Made by a program: the position numbers and the translations under genes. Of a stretch of DNA of 64,000 nt, positions 53,601 to 63,935 are shown one piece after another. The DNA lies in contig CM066995.1 of assembly GCA_033977485.1 (NCBI GenBank), positions 50,405,162 through 50,469,161 on the forward strand, in the 5' to 3' direction. The DNA is from Hydrangea macrophylla. Taxonomy: Eukaryota; Streptophyta; Magnoliopsida; Cornales; Hydrangeaceae. The notes under the pieces are model-generated. The model was not told the DNA's origin and ran no database searches. It saw only the letters and a list, made by a program, of their open reading frames with translations. Every line of letters starts with the position of its first letter. Positions within the stretch are counted from its first letter, which is position 1.

Positions 53601-56600
53601 ACTTTGATTACCATGATGAAGAGGGTGATTATACTAATAGCAACATTATCTGAAGAATTGTGTTTGTGTGAGTGAGAGGAAGTTAAGAGGCGGATAGAGA
53701 GAATGCTCAAAGCTAGCTCCAATGATGATTAAAAAAAATGGGGAAATTACAATAACCTCCCTAAGGTAAGGTCAAAATACAAAGACCACTCTTGTAGTTT
53801 GCATAATTACACTGACCTCCCTTGAGGTTTGGGGTTGAGTAACACTTTCCCTCTTCCGCAAGACAACGGTCAGTTGACAGTAAATTTGATTGTTAAACTT
53901 TTTGACAATGACAAAATTTTACCCTTCCCCAACGCAAGTAGAAATTTCATATTAACATTTTTTTTCTCTAATATAAATATGAAAGTATTTAGTTTCCAAT
54001 GGTAAATGTTCCCATTAATAATGTGTTGATTATTTAAATTCATAAGTTATATTTTATTTTACATGTATCAAGGTAAATTTGTATGCACCATTAACTTTGT
54101 TAGGTTCCTTCTTTGACAGGGAGGTCAATGTAATTATGCAAACCACGAGAGAGGTCCCTGTATTTTAACCTTACGTTAGAGACGGCCAATATAATTTACC
54201 CTAAAAAAATTCAGCACACACAGCACATCTCTTCATTACTTTACCCTAAGTAATCAAGCTTACTAGCGAACACAGGGCACATCATTAGAAATAATGCCAG
54301 ACAATCAGCAGACATGAGTCGAATGGATTCAGAAATGTCTTTAATCACAAAACATAAACTGGTTTGGGGCTGTCATTAAACAGCTATCAAACAAGTATTA
54401 TAACCAACTACATCTTGAATATTAATTAAGGAGGGGTGGAAGAACAAACTAGTTCTGAGATATGAAGCAAGGACACCAACACGGATACGACACGACACGG
54501 GCTCGTCGACACGACAAAGTTCTAAAAATTGCACCTTGACACTGCTAGAAAAGTGTCCGTGAAGTGTCGTGTCCGTGTGTCAAACACAACACGATACTCG
54601 ACACGTTACCTTCTTTGAAGTGTCGGTACTTCCTTCTGAGTCTTCTGACCTTAAGTTGGTAAAGCTATTACTGAAGTTTTCACAGCTTTTCATACCTTAC
54701 AACTCAAACAGCGGCTTTAAAAACTATGGATGCCAAAGAGTCAAAGACTACGACAAGCGAGAACATTGCACTATAGGCCAGCCAGACATCGAAAACGGAG
54801 TAAGAAATCTACAACTTTGTCACCATTCTCTACCAGCTAGATTATCACCATTATAGAGAAGTACTCCATCTCTTAAAAGGTAACATAAAACCCTTACAAT
54901 GGAAAGTTGTTAACAACTGTTAAGGGTAAAATATTCCAAAGTCAAAAAAAATAAAATATAAATATATATATATATATTATCTGATAATCTCAGGGACTGT
55001 TTGGGTTGGTGTAGAACCGTTTATGTGGTTCACAAGTGAGCTGGTTCTACAAATTCAAGTGTCTCGTAGAGGCCCTTCTGTTTGCATGGAAATCCTAAAA
55101 CTGGCTCTTTATCAAACCAACATGATGCTAGTTTTGTGAACCATAAAGAAATAGGAGTGGAACTAAATCTGGTCCTTTTTTGGCATTCCCAAACAGGCCA
55201 TTATGGGGAAACAGTCATCTTGTGTTCGAATACCGATATTTCCACAGAAGAACATGATTAAGAGAAGGTCGGACAGAAGCAGCTGAAAAAAGAAACTATA
55301 TGACCTCTGTTTCTTGAGAATGAAGTCAATGAACAGAAGTCGCAAGTGATGATATGAGAGAGAGAGAGAGAGAGATATGAATGAGGTTTCACACTCATTC
55401 AAACCTCTGATTTAACATGCTTCACTGAATGATTAATGATGAAAGAATCCTTCGAGTCCGGTTCATTTCTATAACAACACCCTCCATTCCTTGCTTTATA
55501 TATTTTATATATATTAGTTCTTGTATTTCACATTTTCTCATGTATAATATCAAGAAATTTGGTAAATCTGCACTTCACCTTACAAACTTGAGCAACTAAA
55601 AGTTGGTTGAACATATTGTCCTCAGCAAAATATAGCATGTCCACCCAAGACTTTTAATTATCAAAGATACACAAAATGTATTAAGCATGTTTGATTAGTT
55701 GTGTCCCCAAGCCTTATTTTTGCTAACTGGAATGTCAGACAACTCACCTGGGTGACACTTGACACCAATGTCCCTATCTACATATAATACAATAGGTTGA
55801 AATATAGCTCTGCATGCATACAAATAAATTTGTGCGCACAGGACTGTTCAAAAAAATTCCTGGGCATGTATATATGCTCACGAATATTGTGCATCACCGT
55901 TCTAATTATTCATCGCAATCCTATAACACATGGAATCACCAGCCTGACCTTAAAAAAATGGACAAGGCGGGATATATCAATCTACTGGCTATTCTACTTT
56001 CCATTTGAACATGTAAGCTTCATGTGTATATGTGTGTGTGTGCATATAAAATCCAAATCCACAGGGAAGAGTGGACGTTGTGGAGCCTAGAGACTGGGAA
56101 GCTCTAAAGGAAAGTTCAAGTCAGTCAATTTTGATAATTAAGGCAAAAACCAACTGCAAACAAACTGCTCAAGAAATAAACACATTCAGCTAAAAACCTA
56201 ATTCATACCTTATAGCCTTTAGAAAATGCTGGAACATCTCAACAATTAGCCCATCGCATTCCAGATCCAACATAACTACACATGACCTGACTTTGGCTAC
56301 AGTTTCAAGAATCGAAGTCCTCTTATTATACGATCGACTGGACTTGTCAGATAAACTTTCAAAGGATGATACAATTAGCTGAAACACATCCTGTCCAACC
56401 ATAAATAAAGAGTTACAGGAATGACAGACAAAACAAGAAGACACGTCCATAAGGAAATTGAAATTACAATAGTCCAAACACCTTCATCTGGTCATCATCG
56501 TATGGAGCATCGGGTGCTGTAATTCTTGTTATCTCACTAATGCATGAGGCAACTGCAACTTTTACATCAGTATCTGAATGCCTTAAAAGTTCGTCTGCAA

Positions 56601-59600
56601 CCAATGCCTTCATTGATGGAGAAAGTGCAGTCTGCATCGATTTAGGTGGCGACTGCTCCACCCGTGACAGAAAATTCTCGACTTGCTTTAAAGCATAAGA
56701 TCAGAAAGACACAAGTTATGTATGAAAAATAAATAAATAATAGAAAATAACAGATTTAGACATTCTTGGCATTCAATCATTTAAGGGGATAAGCTTATTA
56801 TATGAAAAGGCAAATAAATAAATGAAGCAGTAAGATTCACCCCAGAAAACCACCACCTGAAATAACGTAAACCTATACTAAAAAAATTTCGATGCAGTCG
56901 AACACAATATGGAAGCAATTGAAGAAAGTCTATTCTACAATACATAGGTATATATCGGTCATCGTTTTGCATAAGTTTTCACTCATCATTTTCCTTTTGA
57001 TGAAAGCTTTCCCAGAGAAATACGTAAGATAATAAGTTCCTAGTGCTAAGAATATAGCTTAAAGATAAGACAAAGAGTTCCTAAAACCTCAATTCGGAGA
57101 GAGAATATTGAATCCAATTCCCTTGTTTAACAGAGAACCAAACACTCCCTTACTTTCAGCCAAGCAAAAGTCATACACCAGGTTCAGTAGATATCACACT
57201 GACAAATACTACATTAGTGTATAATAGGAAAGAATCCCATCATCTCCAAATTAGCCTTTAAATAAAGACTAAAGAACTGGATAGATCACAGAACAAGACA
57301 GTAAGCATTATCCTATTTCTGGCAGCAGCTGCATTAAACTAAAATATAATAAGAAAATGTCATAACCAGGATTGGCAAGAAATGATTGCCAGCCACATTT
57401 CACCCATTTGCTTCAACTTCATTATCATGTCCACATGTCACAAGATGAAGCTAAGAGCGCAAAGGATTTCAAGAATCCAAGAAACGTAAAACTTGTGCCA
57501 AGAAGGTTTACAGGCATATGAGGAGTGATCCAATTGCACCAGATGCAAATCTAAGAACTTTTATGCCTCGCAATTATTTTATTGGATCAAATTCAAAACA
57601 GGCCGTCAACTTAACAAATCATCACACAGGCATCATGCTCACTAAATTTCAACGCTATAGGATATCATCTTATGCACGTTATACTCACCAAATTAATCTA
57701 ACTAACATCAAGTTCACCACATTTCAAGATAACTGGTTATCATTGGATATTCTATCCAAACAAACGTATCTTTATAAGGAAATCTCAGATAATTGACTTG
57801 GAATTTAGTGAACATAACTTGCATGAGATGATTTGAGGCAATTAGTTTTGAAAATTGCTCCAATAAAAAGACAAAAATTGGATCTTTCATTATATATATA
57901 TAATATATATGTATATGTGTGTTTGTGTGTGTGTGCGCGTGAGTGTAATGAAGAGGAATATTCCTAATGGACATATATCCAAGCACTTTATTTGGAAATA
58001 ACATTTATATACAATTAAAGTTATTTGAGAGCCATGTTACGTAGACTCAGGTGCACATGTCGGATGCGGACGTGTGCATACGTGTGGATCTATCGAAACT
58101 CCAAAAAGATATGGGAACTCGACTTTGTGTCCAAGGGTTGAGTATGTCTACGTGGACATATCCTAAACATTTTAATATTCCAATGTTATCTTCCTTCATA
58201 ATGTTATTGATTAGAATCTAAGTAAAGGACTTTATTTGTCTCTTTCTACAAACAATTGGAAACTTGTTCCCCTTAACTTTGAACCTTTCTATGTTTTTTG
58301 ACATCACATGAGGATGACCTGCAGATCCGATTGGCGTATGGTGTTAGACACATATCATGCATCCAATACTCATGTCATGTCCTGCCAACAAGGGTACTTT
58401 GAGTGCAGTAACATAGGTTGAGAGGAAGGTAAGTGAGAATCACCATTTTTGTCAATCTTTTAATTTATTGTTCGGATAGATGAAAAGAAAAATTGGAAAG
58501 CATACTTACTACCAAACGCTTTCACCATCAGATATACTATTGGAAGTGTCGAATGATAGATCTAACTATTACACCTATAGTTCTTTCAAATCCTACTAAA
58601 CCTGTCTTTTTTTTTTCGTTTTTTACCTCTTTCCTTCAGTTCTTCACATCCTCTAGTTATGAAGTTTCTTTTGCTGTTAGCTTTTCCTTTTTTCCCTTAC
58701 TGTAATGGGGGCAGTTGTTCACAGCTGTCCCTCCTATTTTCCCTTTCTAGTGTTCACCACAGGTCCACAGCGAAGCAGGTAGCTAAATCCGAAGTTTTTT
58801 CTTGTCTCCCCAATGCTCCCCTTCCGATGGTGTATGTGGTTATTTAAGAACTTAGAAAATACCTCAACACAGTTAATTTTCTACATACTAGAAGTCACAT
58901 CCAAGCAAATAAGGAGTTGACTTTAAATATAATGCGTTTTTCCAATTACAAGCAGATAAAGGCATATCTTAATACTAGCATTTCAAGTTCCACATAACTT
59001 ATCTAGCCTCATGGCGCATCAACTTCTTCGAAATGCAAAGCTCTTATTATTTCCAACCAGAAATGAAGGAAATCACAAATGTACAAGAATACGGTGATTC
59101 AAAGACAATGGCAAAGAACAAGAACAATTTGACCTGGGGATAGGTAATCCTGAGCTTTTTTTTTTCTTTTTTTTTTCTTTTTTAGATTGCAAGGGGGTGG
59201 GGGGTCGAACACCCGGACTATGCAATGGAGGGGCCTAACACCCAGCTCGGCGCATAAGGAGCTATATTCACTTTGCAGGTAATCCTGAGCTTAAAACATC
59301 AGAAACTGGCGTCTAATCAGAAATATTGCAGCACGTACAGTAGAAAACCACATATGCAAAAAGCAAATGCCTTAAACGCAAATGCCATATACGATAAATT
59401 CATGAAAGATTTATACTAATCTACTATTAACCTCCCTTCATAAAGATCTAAAAATGAAATCCGAAAAAATTTATAATCCAAGACTTTCCAACATAGCACC
59501 AAATGCCATATATAACCCAACAAAATACAACACAAACTATCAAAACAGCTCAACCACCACATGAAAGCACTCAATGATTCGAATATTGAGCTACATCTTC

Positions 59601-59822
59601 CAGAAGAAACAAAAAATTAACCACAATTACACTAGAAATCAACTGAAGTAAAGAAAATTCCTACAATCACCCACATACAGAAATTAAAAACGGATCAAAA
59701 TTAAAGAAAATTAGGGCTTACGTCAAGCAAAGTAAGGAGGTCCTCCACAGAAGATTGAGGCTGAACGAGCCTATTACCAGCTTGCATGAGCTGGTCTTCG
59801 AGCTCTTTATCTGCAGAAGTCA

Positions 59823-59823
<1 letters not shown>
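41712..59823 (-). CDS. PDS5: Sister chromatid cohesion protein PDS5 homolog, 15 coding exons
   Basis: PDS5 proteins bind cohesin and regulate its hold on chromatin in cohesion, repair and recombination. Coding exons read 59823-59722, 56685-56482, 56390-56209, 52405-52279, 52191-51994, 50216-50169, 49896-49849, 49727-48795, 48670-48560, 47243-47170, 46092-46041, 45853-45761, 45642-45599, 42873-42802 and 42387-41712. They total 2964 nt, 987 codons plus TAA, with all phases matching. The N-terminus (DLLTLLD, SMKALVADELLRHSDTDVKV, ITRITAPDAPYDDDQMK, ILETVAKVRSCVVMLDLECD) matches plant PDS5 closely. A Tudor domain lies at about 659-715. Length fits the short plant PDS5B-E type, not the roughly 1600-residue PDS5A. 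All introns are GT-AG except after the two 48-nt exons, which seem to use GC. The ATG at 59823 is preferred over one upstream in a GA repeat because homology begins there. Expression is likely constitutive or cell-cycle linked (telo-box upstream). Exon borders are by eye. Confidence 0.92.
42093..42362 (-). repeat. Three 90-bp tandem repeats in the last PDS5 exon
   Basis: Three in-frame 30-residue units of the form MK(T/S)S..KSGRKSEDDNKVD and SKSKDITSSSK run consecutively from about residue 772. The third diverges after KSKDIT. At DNA level the copies differ at few positions, so amplification is recent. The rest of the tail is Lys/Ser-rich and ends KKRRRG. Confidence 0.9.
42453..42779. mobile_element. 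hAT-like MITE in PDS5 intron 14
   Basis: The ends AGGCTCTGTTTGGTTTGTG and, inverted, AGGCTCTATTTAGTTGATG match at about 14-15 of 19 positions, and CCAAACAAAG is inside the right end. The type is common in plant introns. No clear target duplication was found. Confidence 0.45.
43185..43240. repeat. CA repeat followed by (GGGGGA)5
   Basis: A CA/CG dinucleotide tract runs into five GGGGGA units at 43210-43239 in intron 13. Four or more G-runs with one-base spacers can form a G-quadruplex on the plus strand, which is C-rich in the PDS5 transcript. Confidence 0.85.
44382..44704. repeat. CT microsatellites with duplicated flank
   Basis: (CT)n tracts occur at 44382-44449, 44537-44554 and 44575-44622. 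A roughly 75-bp unit from TTTCTTTCCAGTAAATAATG to GGACAATGGAAAGAAC occurs at about 44465-44538 and 44630-44703 with two changes, so the tract and flank were duplicated together. Confidence 0.88.
45061..45217. mobile_element. 157-bp foldback MITE
   Basis: The first about 60 bp (GGTCAAGCTCTAGAGTGAAC onward) are the inverted complement of the last 60 (ending TCACTCTAAAGCCTGGCC) with few mismatches, around a GC-rich loop. It sits within TA repeats, so the target duplication cannot be read. It disrupts a series of GGTGCTYAACGGATATCC repeats. Confidence 0.75.
45761..47243 (-). other. PDS5 Tudor domain exons (10-12)
   Basis: Three exons (47243-47170, 46092-46041, 45853-45761) encode the chromatin-reading domain: KVKVWWPKDRK, FYEGVIASYDSVKKRHK and VIYTDGDEEVLNLQKERWE. 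Aromatic residues W, W, F, Y and Y are in Tudor positions. In Arabidopsis, PDS5-type Tudor domains are reported to bind H3K4me1; extending that here is inference. Confidence 0.88.
46535..46556. repeat. C22 homopolymer
   Basis: An uninterrupted C run lies in PDS5 intron 10, preceded by C-rich sequence. The true length is uncertain because such runs are error-prone in sequencing. Confidence 0.85.
48795..49727 (-). other. PDS5 exon 8, charged low-complexity middle
   Basis: This 933-nt exon encodes about residues 304-614. It is rich in Lys, Glu, Asp, Ser and Pro, with basic clusters (KRRGKK, KKGGRAKKKE, KRRRGRGK) that look like nuclear localisation signals and a repeated TSDSE(V/E)KPxK motif near 49080 and 48960. 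No folded domain is expected. Its position between helical region and Tudor domain fits short plant PDS5 proteins. Confidence 0.8.
49849..50216 (-). other. Tandemly duplicated 48-nt exons of PDS5 with GC donors
   Basis: Exons 6 (50216-50169) and 7 (49896-49849) each encode 16 residues beginning ADESKLA and ending in Gln (ASSEDVAQ versus ASSDAATQ). Both start after a normal AG acceptor and both end CAG followed by GCATGT, a GC donor. Both are phase 0-0, so either can be skipped without a frame change. Confidence 0.7.
50217..51993 (-). other. PDS5 intron 5 (1.8 kb)
   Basis: Bounded by a GTATCC donor and a TTTTAG acceptor. It is AT-rich with TA runs near 50360 and no supported gene or clear transposon ends. 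Confidence 0.7.
52469..52713. mobile_element. MITE in PDS5 intron 3
   Basis: The left end AGAGCACATTTCGATTAGC is matched by the inverted right end AGAGCCCATTTGGGTTAGC, both followed by TTTTT. The interior is AT-rich. The right half was later duplicated together with flanking DNA. Confidence 0.6.
52581..53170. repeat. Tandem duplication of about 300 bp in PDS5 intron 3
   Basis: 52581-52880 and 52882-53170 align throughout with scattered changes. Both contain TTTTTAAAAGATCTCTT, AAGTAACCTTTGGAGCTA and CTTTGCAAAGAATTGTG. The unit begins inside the MITE and extends into the intron. Confidence 0.85.
53740..54201. mobile_element. Long-TIR MITE, Mutator-like
   Basis: Terminal inverted repeats of about 85 bp start GGGAAATTACAATA and GGGTAAATTATATT and share GCATAATTACA and TGACCTCCC inside. 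The flanks read TAAAAAAAAT and TAAAAAAAT, a 9-10 bp target duplication allowing one A of slippage, as expected for Mutator-type elements. There is no coding capacity. Confidence 0.7.
54991..55200. mobile_element. hAT-like MITE in PDS5 intron 3
   Basis: GGGACTGTTTGGGTT at the left and CCCAAACAGGCC at the right form short inverted ends of the GGCCTGTTTGG type common for plant hAT MITEs. The target duplication is not resolved. Confidence 0.5.
56686..59721 (-). other. PDS5 intron 1 (3.0 kb)
   Basis: The donor GAC|GTAAGC is at 59721 and the acceptor TTTAAAG at 56686, in phase 0. A long first intron may carry regulatory sequence. The only defined element I see in it is the SINE at 59158-59276. Confidence 0.8.
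59158..59276 (-). mobile_element. SINE with 16-bp target duplication
   Basis: AGGTAATCCTGAGCTT occurs directly on both sides (59142-59157 and 59277-59292). The 119-bp insert, read on the minus strand, has a Pol III B-box-like GTGTTCGACCCC and ends in an A-rich tail (the plus-strand T runs at 59158-59183). Tail plus long target duplication show LINE-type priming. Confidence 0.82.

Positions 59824-59826
<3 letters not shown>

Positions 59827-59854
<28 letters not shown>
59827..59854. repeat. CT/GA tract beside the PDS5 start
   Basis: The transcript has a (GA)n run ending 3 bases upstream of the ATG. Longer tracts of opposite sense (TC in the transcript) lie at 60149-60180 and 60199-60229. Such tracts are common in plant 5' leaders and can bind GAGA-binding (BPC) proteins. 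Confidence 0.8.
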
Positions 59855-59859
<5 letters not shown>

Positions 59860-60145
59860 ATATATATCTTCCAAAAACCCCTCGATTTTCCAACTCAAAG
59901 ATTACACCATTGAAACCATAGAAACCAAACGAAAACTGAAATCAGAGGCCCAAGGCCGAACAAATCATATAGAGCGAGAAAACCCTTATTATACAGAACC
60001 CCAACACACGAGCAAAGGCAAAAACGAACAAACAGGCTCCCCCAAATCAAAAGGATCTGAGAGAGAGAAAAAGAAAAAGAAAAAGAAACAAAATAAAAAA
60101 ATAAAAAAAATTGTAGAGAGGAGAAATTCCAACTATTTCTGCTTT

Positions 60146-60182
<37 letters not shown>

Positions 60183-60196
60183 TAGATTAGTATTTT

Positions 60197-60230
<34 letters not shown>

Positions 60231-60231
<1 letters not shown>

Positions 60232-60238
60232 AGGGTTT
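60231..60238 (-). promoter_or_regulatory. Telo-box near the PDS5 transcription start
   Basis: Minus-strand AAACCCTA lies about 410 bp upstream of the ATG. Telo-boxes are enriched near starts of plant ribosomal and cell-cycle genes, which fits a cohesin regulator. Confidence 0.5.
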
Positions 60239-60280
60239 TTTTTAGAGAGAAAAGTTGGGGGAAATCGAAACGGGGGGGAA

Positions 60281-60303
60281 CGACTATTTATCGTCTTATT
60301 ATA
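60281..60303 (-). promoter_or_regulatory. Possible PDS5 core promoter
   Basis: TATAATAAG and ATAAATAG lie about 50 bp upstream of the telo-box on the minus strand. Either could act as a TATA element, giving a leader of about 430 nt. The assignment is weak. Confidence 0.3.
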
Positions 60304-61555
60304 TTTGGGGGAAGAAAAAATCTCCACAGTTAAAATTTATTTTTGCTATTTTCTTGCTTTGCCCTCACAAGTGAAGTCACAAGTCAATAAATATATTTCA
60401 CTATTTTGGTTAAGCTTATAATTAATAATTAATTGCGGGGTTGATTTTTAAAGGAGACTCCAGGCGGACTTGGGTCGGAATTCGCGGGGGATTTTTGGAT
60501 TTGAGTTAAATTTGGAATTTCGAGTCCGCCAATGGAGTTTTTTTTTAGCTGGATGGGCCGCTGGGCTGGGCTCGTTATGAAGCTTGTTTTGATTAGATTA
60601 AACAGTCGCATGGTCATAAAAAAAACAAATTAAACAGCCGCGCAAATAGGTGTACCACGGTCGCTGCATGTGGTACAATTATCAAAGAATTAATTAAAAA
60701 TCAAAATTTGAGGATCAAATTTTAAAAATAGAGCATTATTCCTTTTTTCATAGCGGGAATAAAGAATCAATCCAAATTAAGGAAAATATAGTGATTTAGG
60801 TATAATTAGCAAAAATATTTTAGATTAGGTCTACTATTTGGTATTTTGACAAATCTATCCCTAATATTAGTCTACACCAACAGTTTCATCATTTGCACCT
60901 CCGACGACCTCACCTGAGCTCGTCTAAACTCCGGTGAGCACCACCACCACCATCATATGCACTAAACATCTGCCGTTTACCACCAATGCAACACCAGGCC
61001 TCTGTCAACCTTGCCTGACCTCGAGCGAGCACCACACTACCACATCAACATTAATTGATCATAAGACAAGTTTCTAAATATTAATTACTCATACCACCAA
61101 GAAAAGTTGTGAAATTTTTTAAAAAAAATAAAAATAAAAAATGGTTGTGAAATTTACCAACAAAAAGTTGTGAAATTTCACAAGTTTCATGAAATTTTAC
61201 GAAACCACCACTGGCACACCAAACCTCTGTCGATCACCACCCCATAGAGCTCACTTGATTGATCTCTTCACAACCAAACCATTACTTCAACATGAAAATG
61301 ATCACAAAACAAGTTTATAAAATTTAATTTCTCATACCAGTACCAAAAAAGTTGTGAAATTAAAAATAAAAAAAAAAAAGAGTAAATTAAAAAAAAAAAA
61401 AATGAGTGGTGAAATTTCACAAAAAAAGTGTTTTAACAAATATTACAAAAAATTTTTACAAATTTGATCATTCATATCGATCTGTAGCTTGTTTTTTTGC
61501 ATAAAATATATCTATTTTTACAACCTACTCAACGAGATCCATCAAAACAAATACC
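60304..61555. other. Upstream intergenic DNA with a diverged duplication
   Basis: This AT-rich region has no gene. About 61060-61190 and 61290-61420 are diverged copies sharing CTCATACCA and GTTGTGAAATT. The DNA between PDS5 and the solo LTR shows nothing else. Confidence 0.6.
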
Positions 61556-61560
61556 ATTGT

Positions 61561-62181
61561 TAATGATGCCAAAAGTTGGTTAAAGTAAATTAAAGCAATT
61601 TAAGAGGAGAGAGAGTGAGAGACTGGTCTTTGTATGTGGTTCGGCTCTGTTAATGAAGGTACCTACATCCACGTGTGTGTCTGAGCACGTTCAGTATACT
61701 GTAAAAGAGCCGGGGCCTGTGGTGAACCAACAAGTCTGGAGCTATCGTAGGTCGGCCGGGCATGTTGATGAATGCTATAGAGGTGCTGTGTAGACTGAAA
61801 AGTCGGCCCCTTCAATGGGGGATGAGAGGTCTCTTTTATAGATGTAAGAGACCTACTCGTACAAGGAAAAGGAAACATAATTCAATTGATATAGATTGGC
61901 ATTAACTGTAGGGGTTTCCTAATTGGATTAGGAAATAGGTTGCACTTTCCATTAGTCTTCTAGCTCGAGTAGGAAACTTCTTGGAATGCTGGGGATCATG
62001 CCTGTGGGCCCGGATGAGCTGTTCCCTCGGTGGGATGTGCCTATGCGATCTTCCCGACCTGTTGGCCAGGTCGTGGATGAACCACTCGGGAGGCTTCTGG
62101 TGGACCAAACCGCTCGGGATAATGCTTGTCAGTAGTTGCAGAATAGAACCGCTCGAGCATGGACTGGTTTTGGGTGTATCA
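61561..62181. mobile_element. Solo LTR related to T1
   Basis: The 621-bp sequence starts TAATGATGCC (T1 LTR: TGATGATGCC) and ends GTATCA. It shares TTGTATGTGGTTCGG and other blocks in order with 38867-39481. ATTGT flanks it on both sides (61556-61560, 62182-62186). No primer site or internal region is attached, so it arose by LTR-LTR recombination. The terminal TG has mutated to TA. Confidence 0.85.
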
Positions 62182-62186
62182 ATTGT

Positions 62187-62630
62187 TGATATCAAAATCT
62201 GGGGAAAAAAAAACGTTGAGAAAGTTTACTGATTTTTTTTTTGATAAATTTCACAGAAAAAATTGTTAAAAAAAAACACCACGTAGAAGTGGACCACCAT
62301 GGCAGTGGCGTCGTCTTCGTCCACATCGGTGAAGTGGCTGTGAACGTTCAGAGACTGAATGTGTCTGTACAATAGTGGTTTTGGTTTTAGCTGTATTTGG
62401 AATTAGATCTCGTGATGGCTCGGTGATGGCGGTGGTTGGCTTTACAATGGTAGTGGTGTGCGTCGGCGGTGGTGCACTGGTGATGGTGAGCGATGGCGCC
62501 GCTGGTGATGAGGACAACATTGTCGTTGATCGGCAATGGAGATGAGTCGTCGACGATAGTGGTGGCAGTGACGACGGTGGTCCCTGGCGATGGCGATGGT
62601 CTCGGTTGGTGATGATCGATGGTGTTGCTA

Positions 62631-62661
<31 letters not shown>

Positions 62662-63215
62662 TGAAGAGAGAAAAATGAAAGTGACAATACAAATAAGGGT
62701 AAATATGTCCCAAAAATATGTGGTCAACTGGTCAAATGACTTATTCCAATTAACTTATTGAATAATGTCCTTATTTTCAAAATAGTTTTCTTTATTTTCC
62801 ATAACTAAATAATTCTCCTAATGTGGGATTTTATACCAAATTTCTATTTTATTTTATTTTTATTAGTTGAATGGCTTGATTAATAGTGGAGAGATGTTAA
62901 CTACACCTTACACATTTTTTTCCCTATATCTACACTACAGGAAGGGTGTATGTGTGATATCACAATTAAGTGCTGAAAATGTACAACTTAATTGAAAATA
63001 CGGTCATTAAAAACTTTAAGTGAAAATTTACTGCTGAAAATAATCACTGAATGCAATTTATTTCAATATTTGAAACATTGTTTTCAGTATTGAAAATTTA
63101 ATCGCTTAAAATTTTCAGTACTTCAAATTTAGCACTTAATTTTAAGTTTTATCAAATGCACTCAAAGCGCATATGCATCTACCGCCAATTGTACACCTAG
63201 AGATAGAGATAAATC
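62187..63215. other. Intergenic DNA, no supported gene
   Basis: It contains a low-complexity (TGGTGATGG)-like stretch at about 62400-62630, a GA tract at 62631-62651 and AT-rich DNA with repeated AAGTGCTGAAAA/TTTTCAGTACTT motifs from about 62970. Open frames here are Thr/Ser/His-rich and show no family features. Confidence 0.6.
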
Positions 63216-63430
63216 TAGGGTTCGTTAAAATTAAGTGCTGAAAATTAAGCAGTGAATTTTTAGTGCTGAAAATTCAATAATTTTCTTCAGTGGAAATTTG
63301 TTACATTAATTTTTCAATAGGTTTTTGGATGTTTTCAATTAAATGGTACATTATTAAACGCACTCAAAAGAAAGTGTTTAAACTTTTTATTTTCAGTACT
63401 TAATTGGGATATGAAACACAACCTTAGTTG
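63216..63430. mobile_element. Possible MITE
   Basis: TAGGGTTCGTTAAAATTAAG followed by TGCTGAAAA at the left, and TTTTCAGTACTTAATTG before AAACACAACCTTA at the right, form degenerate inverted ends. The same motif recurs outside these ends, so boundaries are uncertain. Confidence 0.35.
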
Positions 63431-63650
63431 TTACATTTGTTTGGTCGTTCAACATAGGCTTTTTAATAGCAGCTTTTAGGAATATAATAAGGTCAACGCG
63501 TTTAAACAATAACTCAATAGGTCATTTTCCCATCTTATGGTTAAAAATATCATTTCATCATAACTTAGAAAACTTCAAAATACAATAACTTTAGCTCTAC
63601 AAGTTAATTTTTTCATCAAATTTGATGTTTTGGATTTAGAAAGTGAGATC

Positions 63651-63859
63651 TATTATATATATATATATATATATATATTATCTATATGGACTATGAAAAT
63701 ATATTTTTTGAACTGAAAGAAACAAATGTATTTTTTTTGAATGGATTTAACAAAAATGGACTTTTTTTTTGCAAAAATGGCATGCATAGATGCATATACA
63801 TTAAAAATACATCAATTTAAAAAAAATAAAAATCACCCAAAAAGGTCAAAAAATAAGAG

Positions 63860-63899
<40 letters not shown>

Positions 63900-63935
63900 G
63901 GGAGGGGGGGGGGGGGGGGGGGGGGGGTGGTTGTG
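63651..63935. repeat. TA, GT and G microsatellites
   Basis: (TA)n lies at about 63653-63678, (GT)n at 63865-63897 and a G run at about 63903-63927 near the right edge. No gene is seen from here to 64000. Confidence 0.85.

Larger units (their letters stand above)
52406..56208 (-). other. PDS5 intron 3 (3.8 kb)
   Basis: Bounded by AAG|GTATGA at 56208 and TTTCAG|G at 52406, this intron has no supported gene. It holds the MITEs and tandem duplication listed here and, at about 54470-54640, a stretch dense in ACACGACACG-type repeats in both senses. Confidence 0.8.

Noticed and set aside
59786..60190. Plus-strand ORF over the PDS5 start
   Set aside because: It is made largely of CT/GA microsatellites and runs antisense to exon 1.
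62266..62727. 153-codon minus-strand ORF upstream of PDS5
   Set aside because: It is low-complexity Thr/Ser/His sequence from a GGTGATGG-like repeat beside a GA tract, with no homology signal and no promoter.
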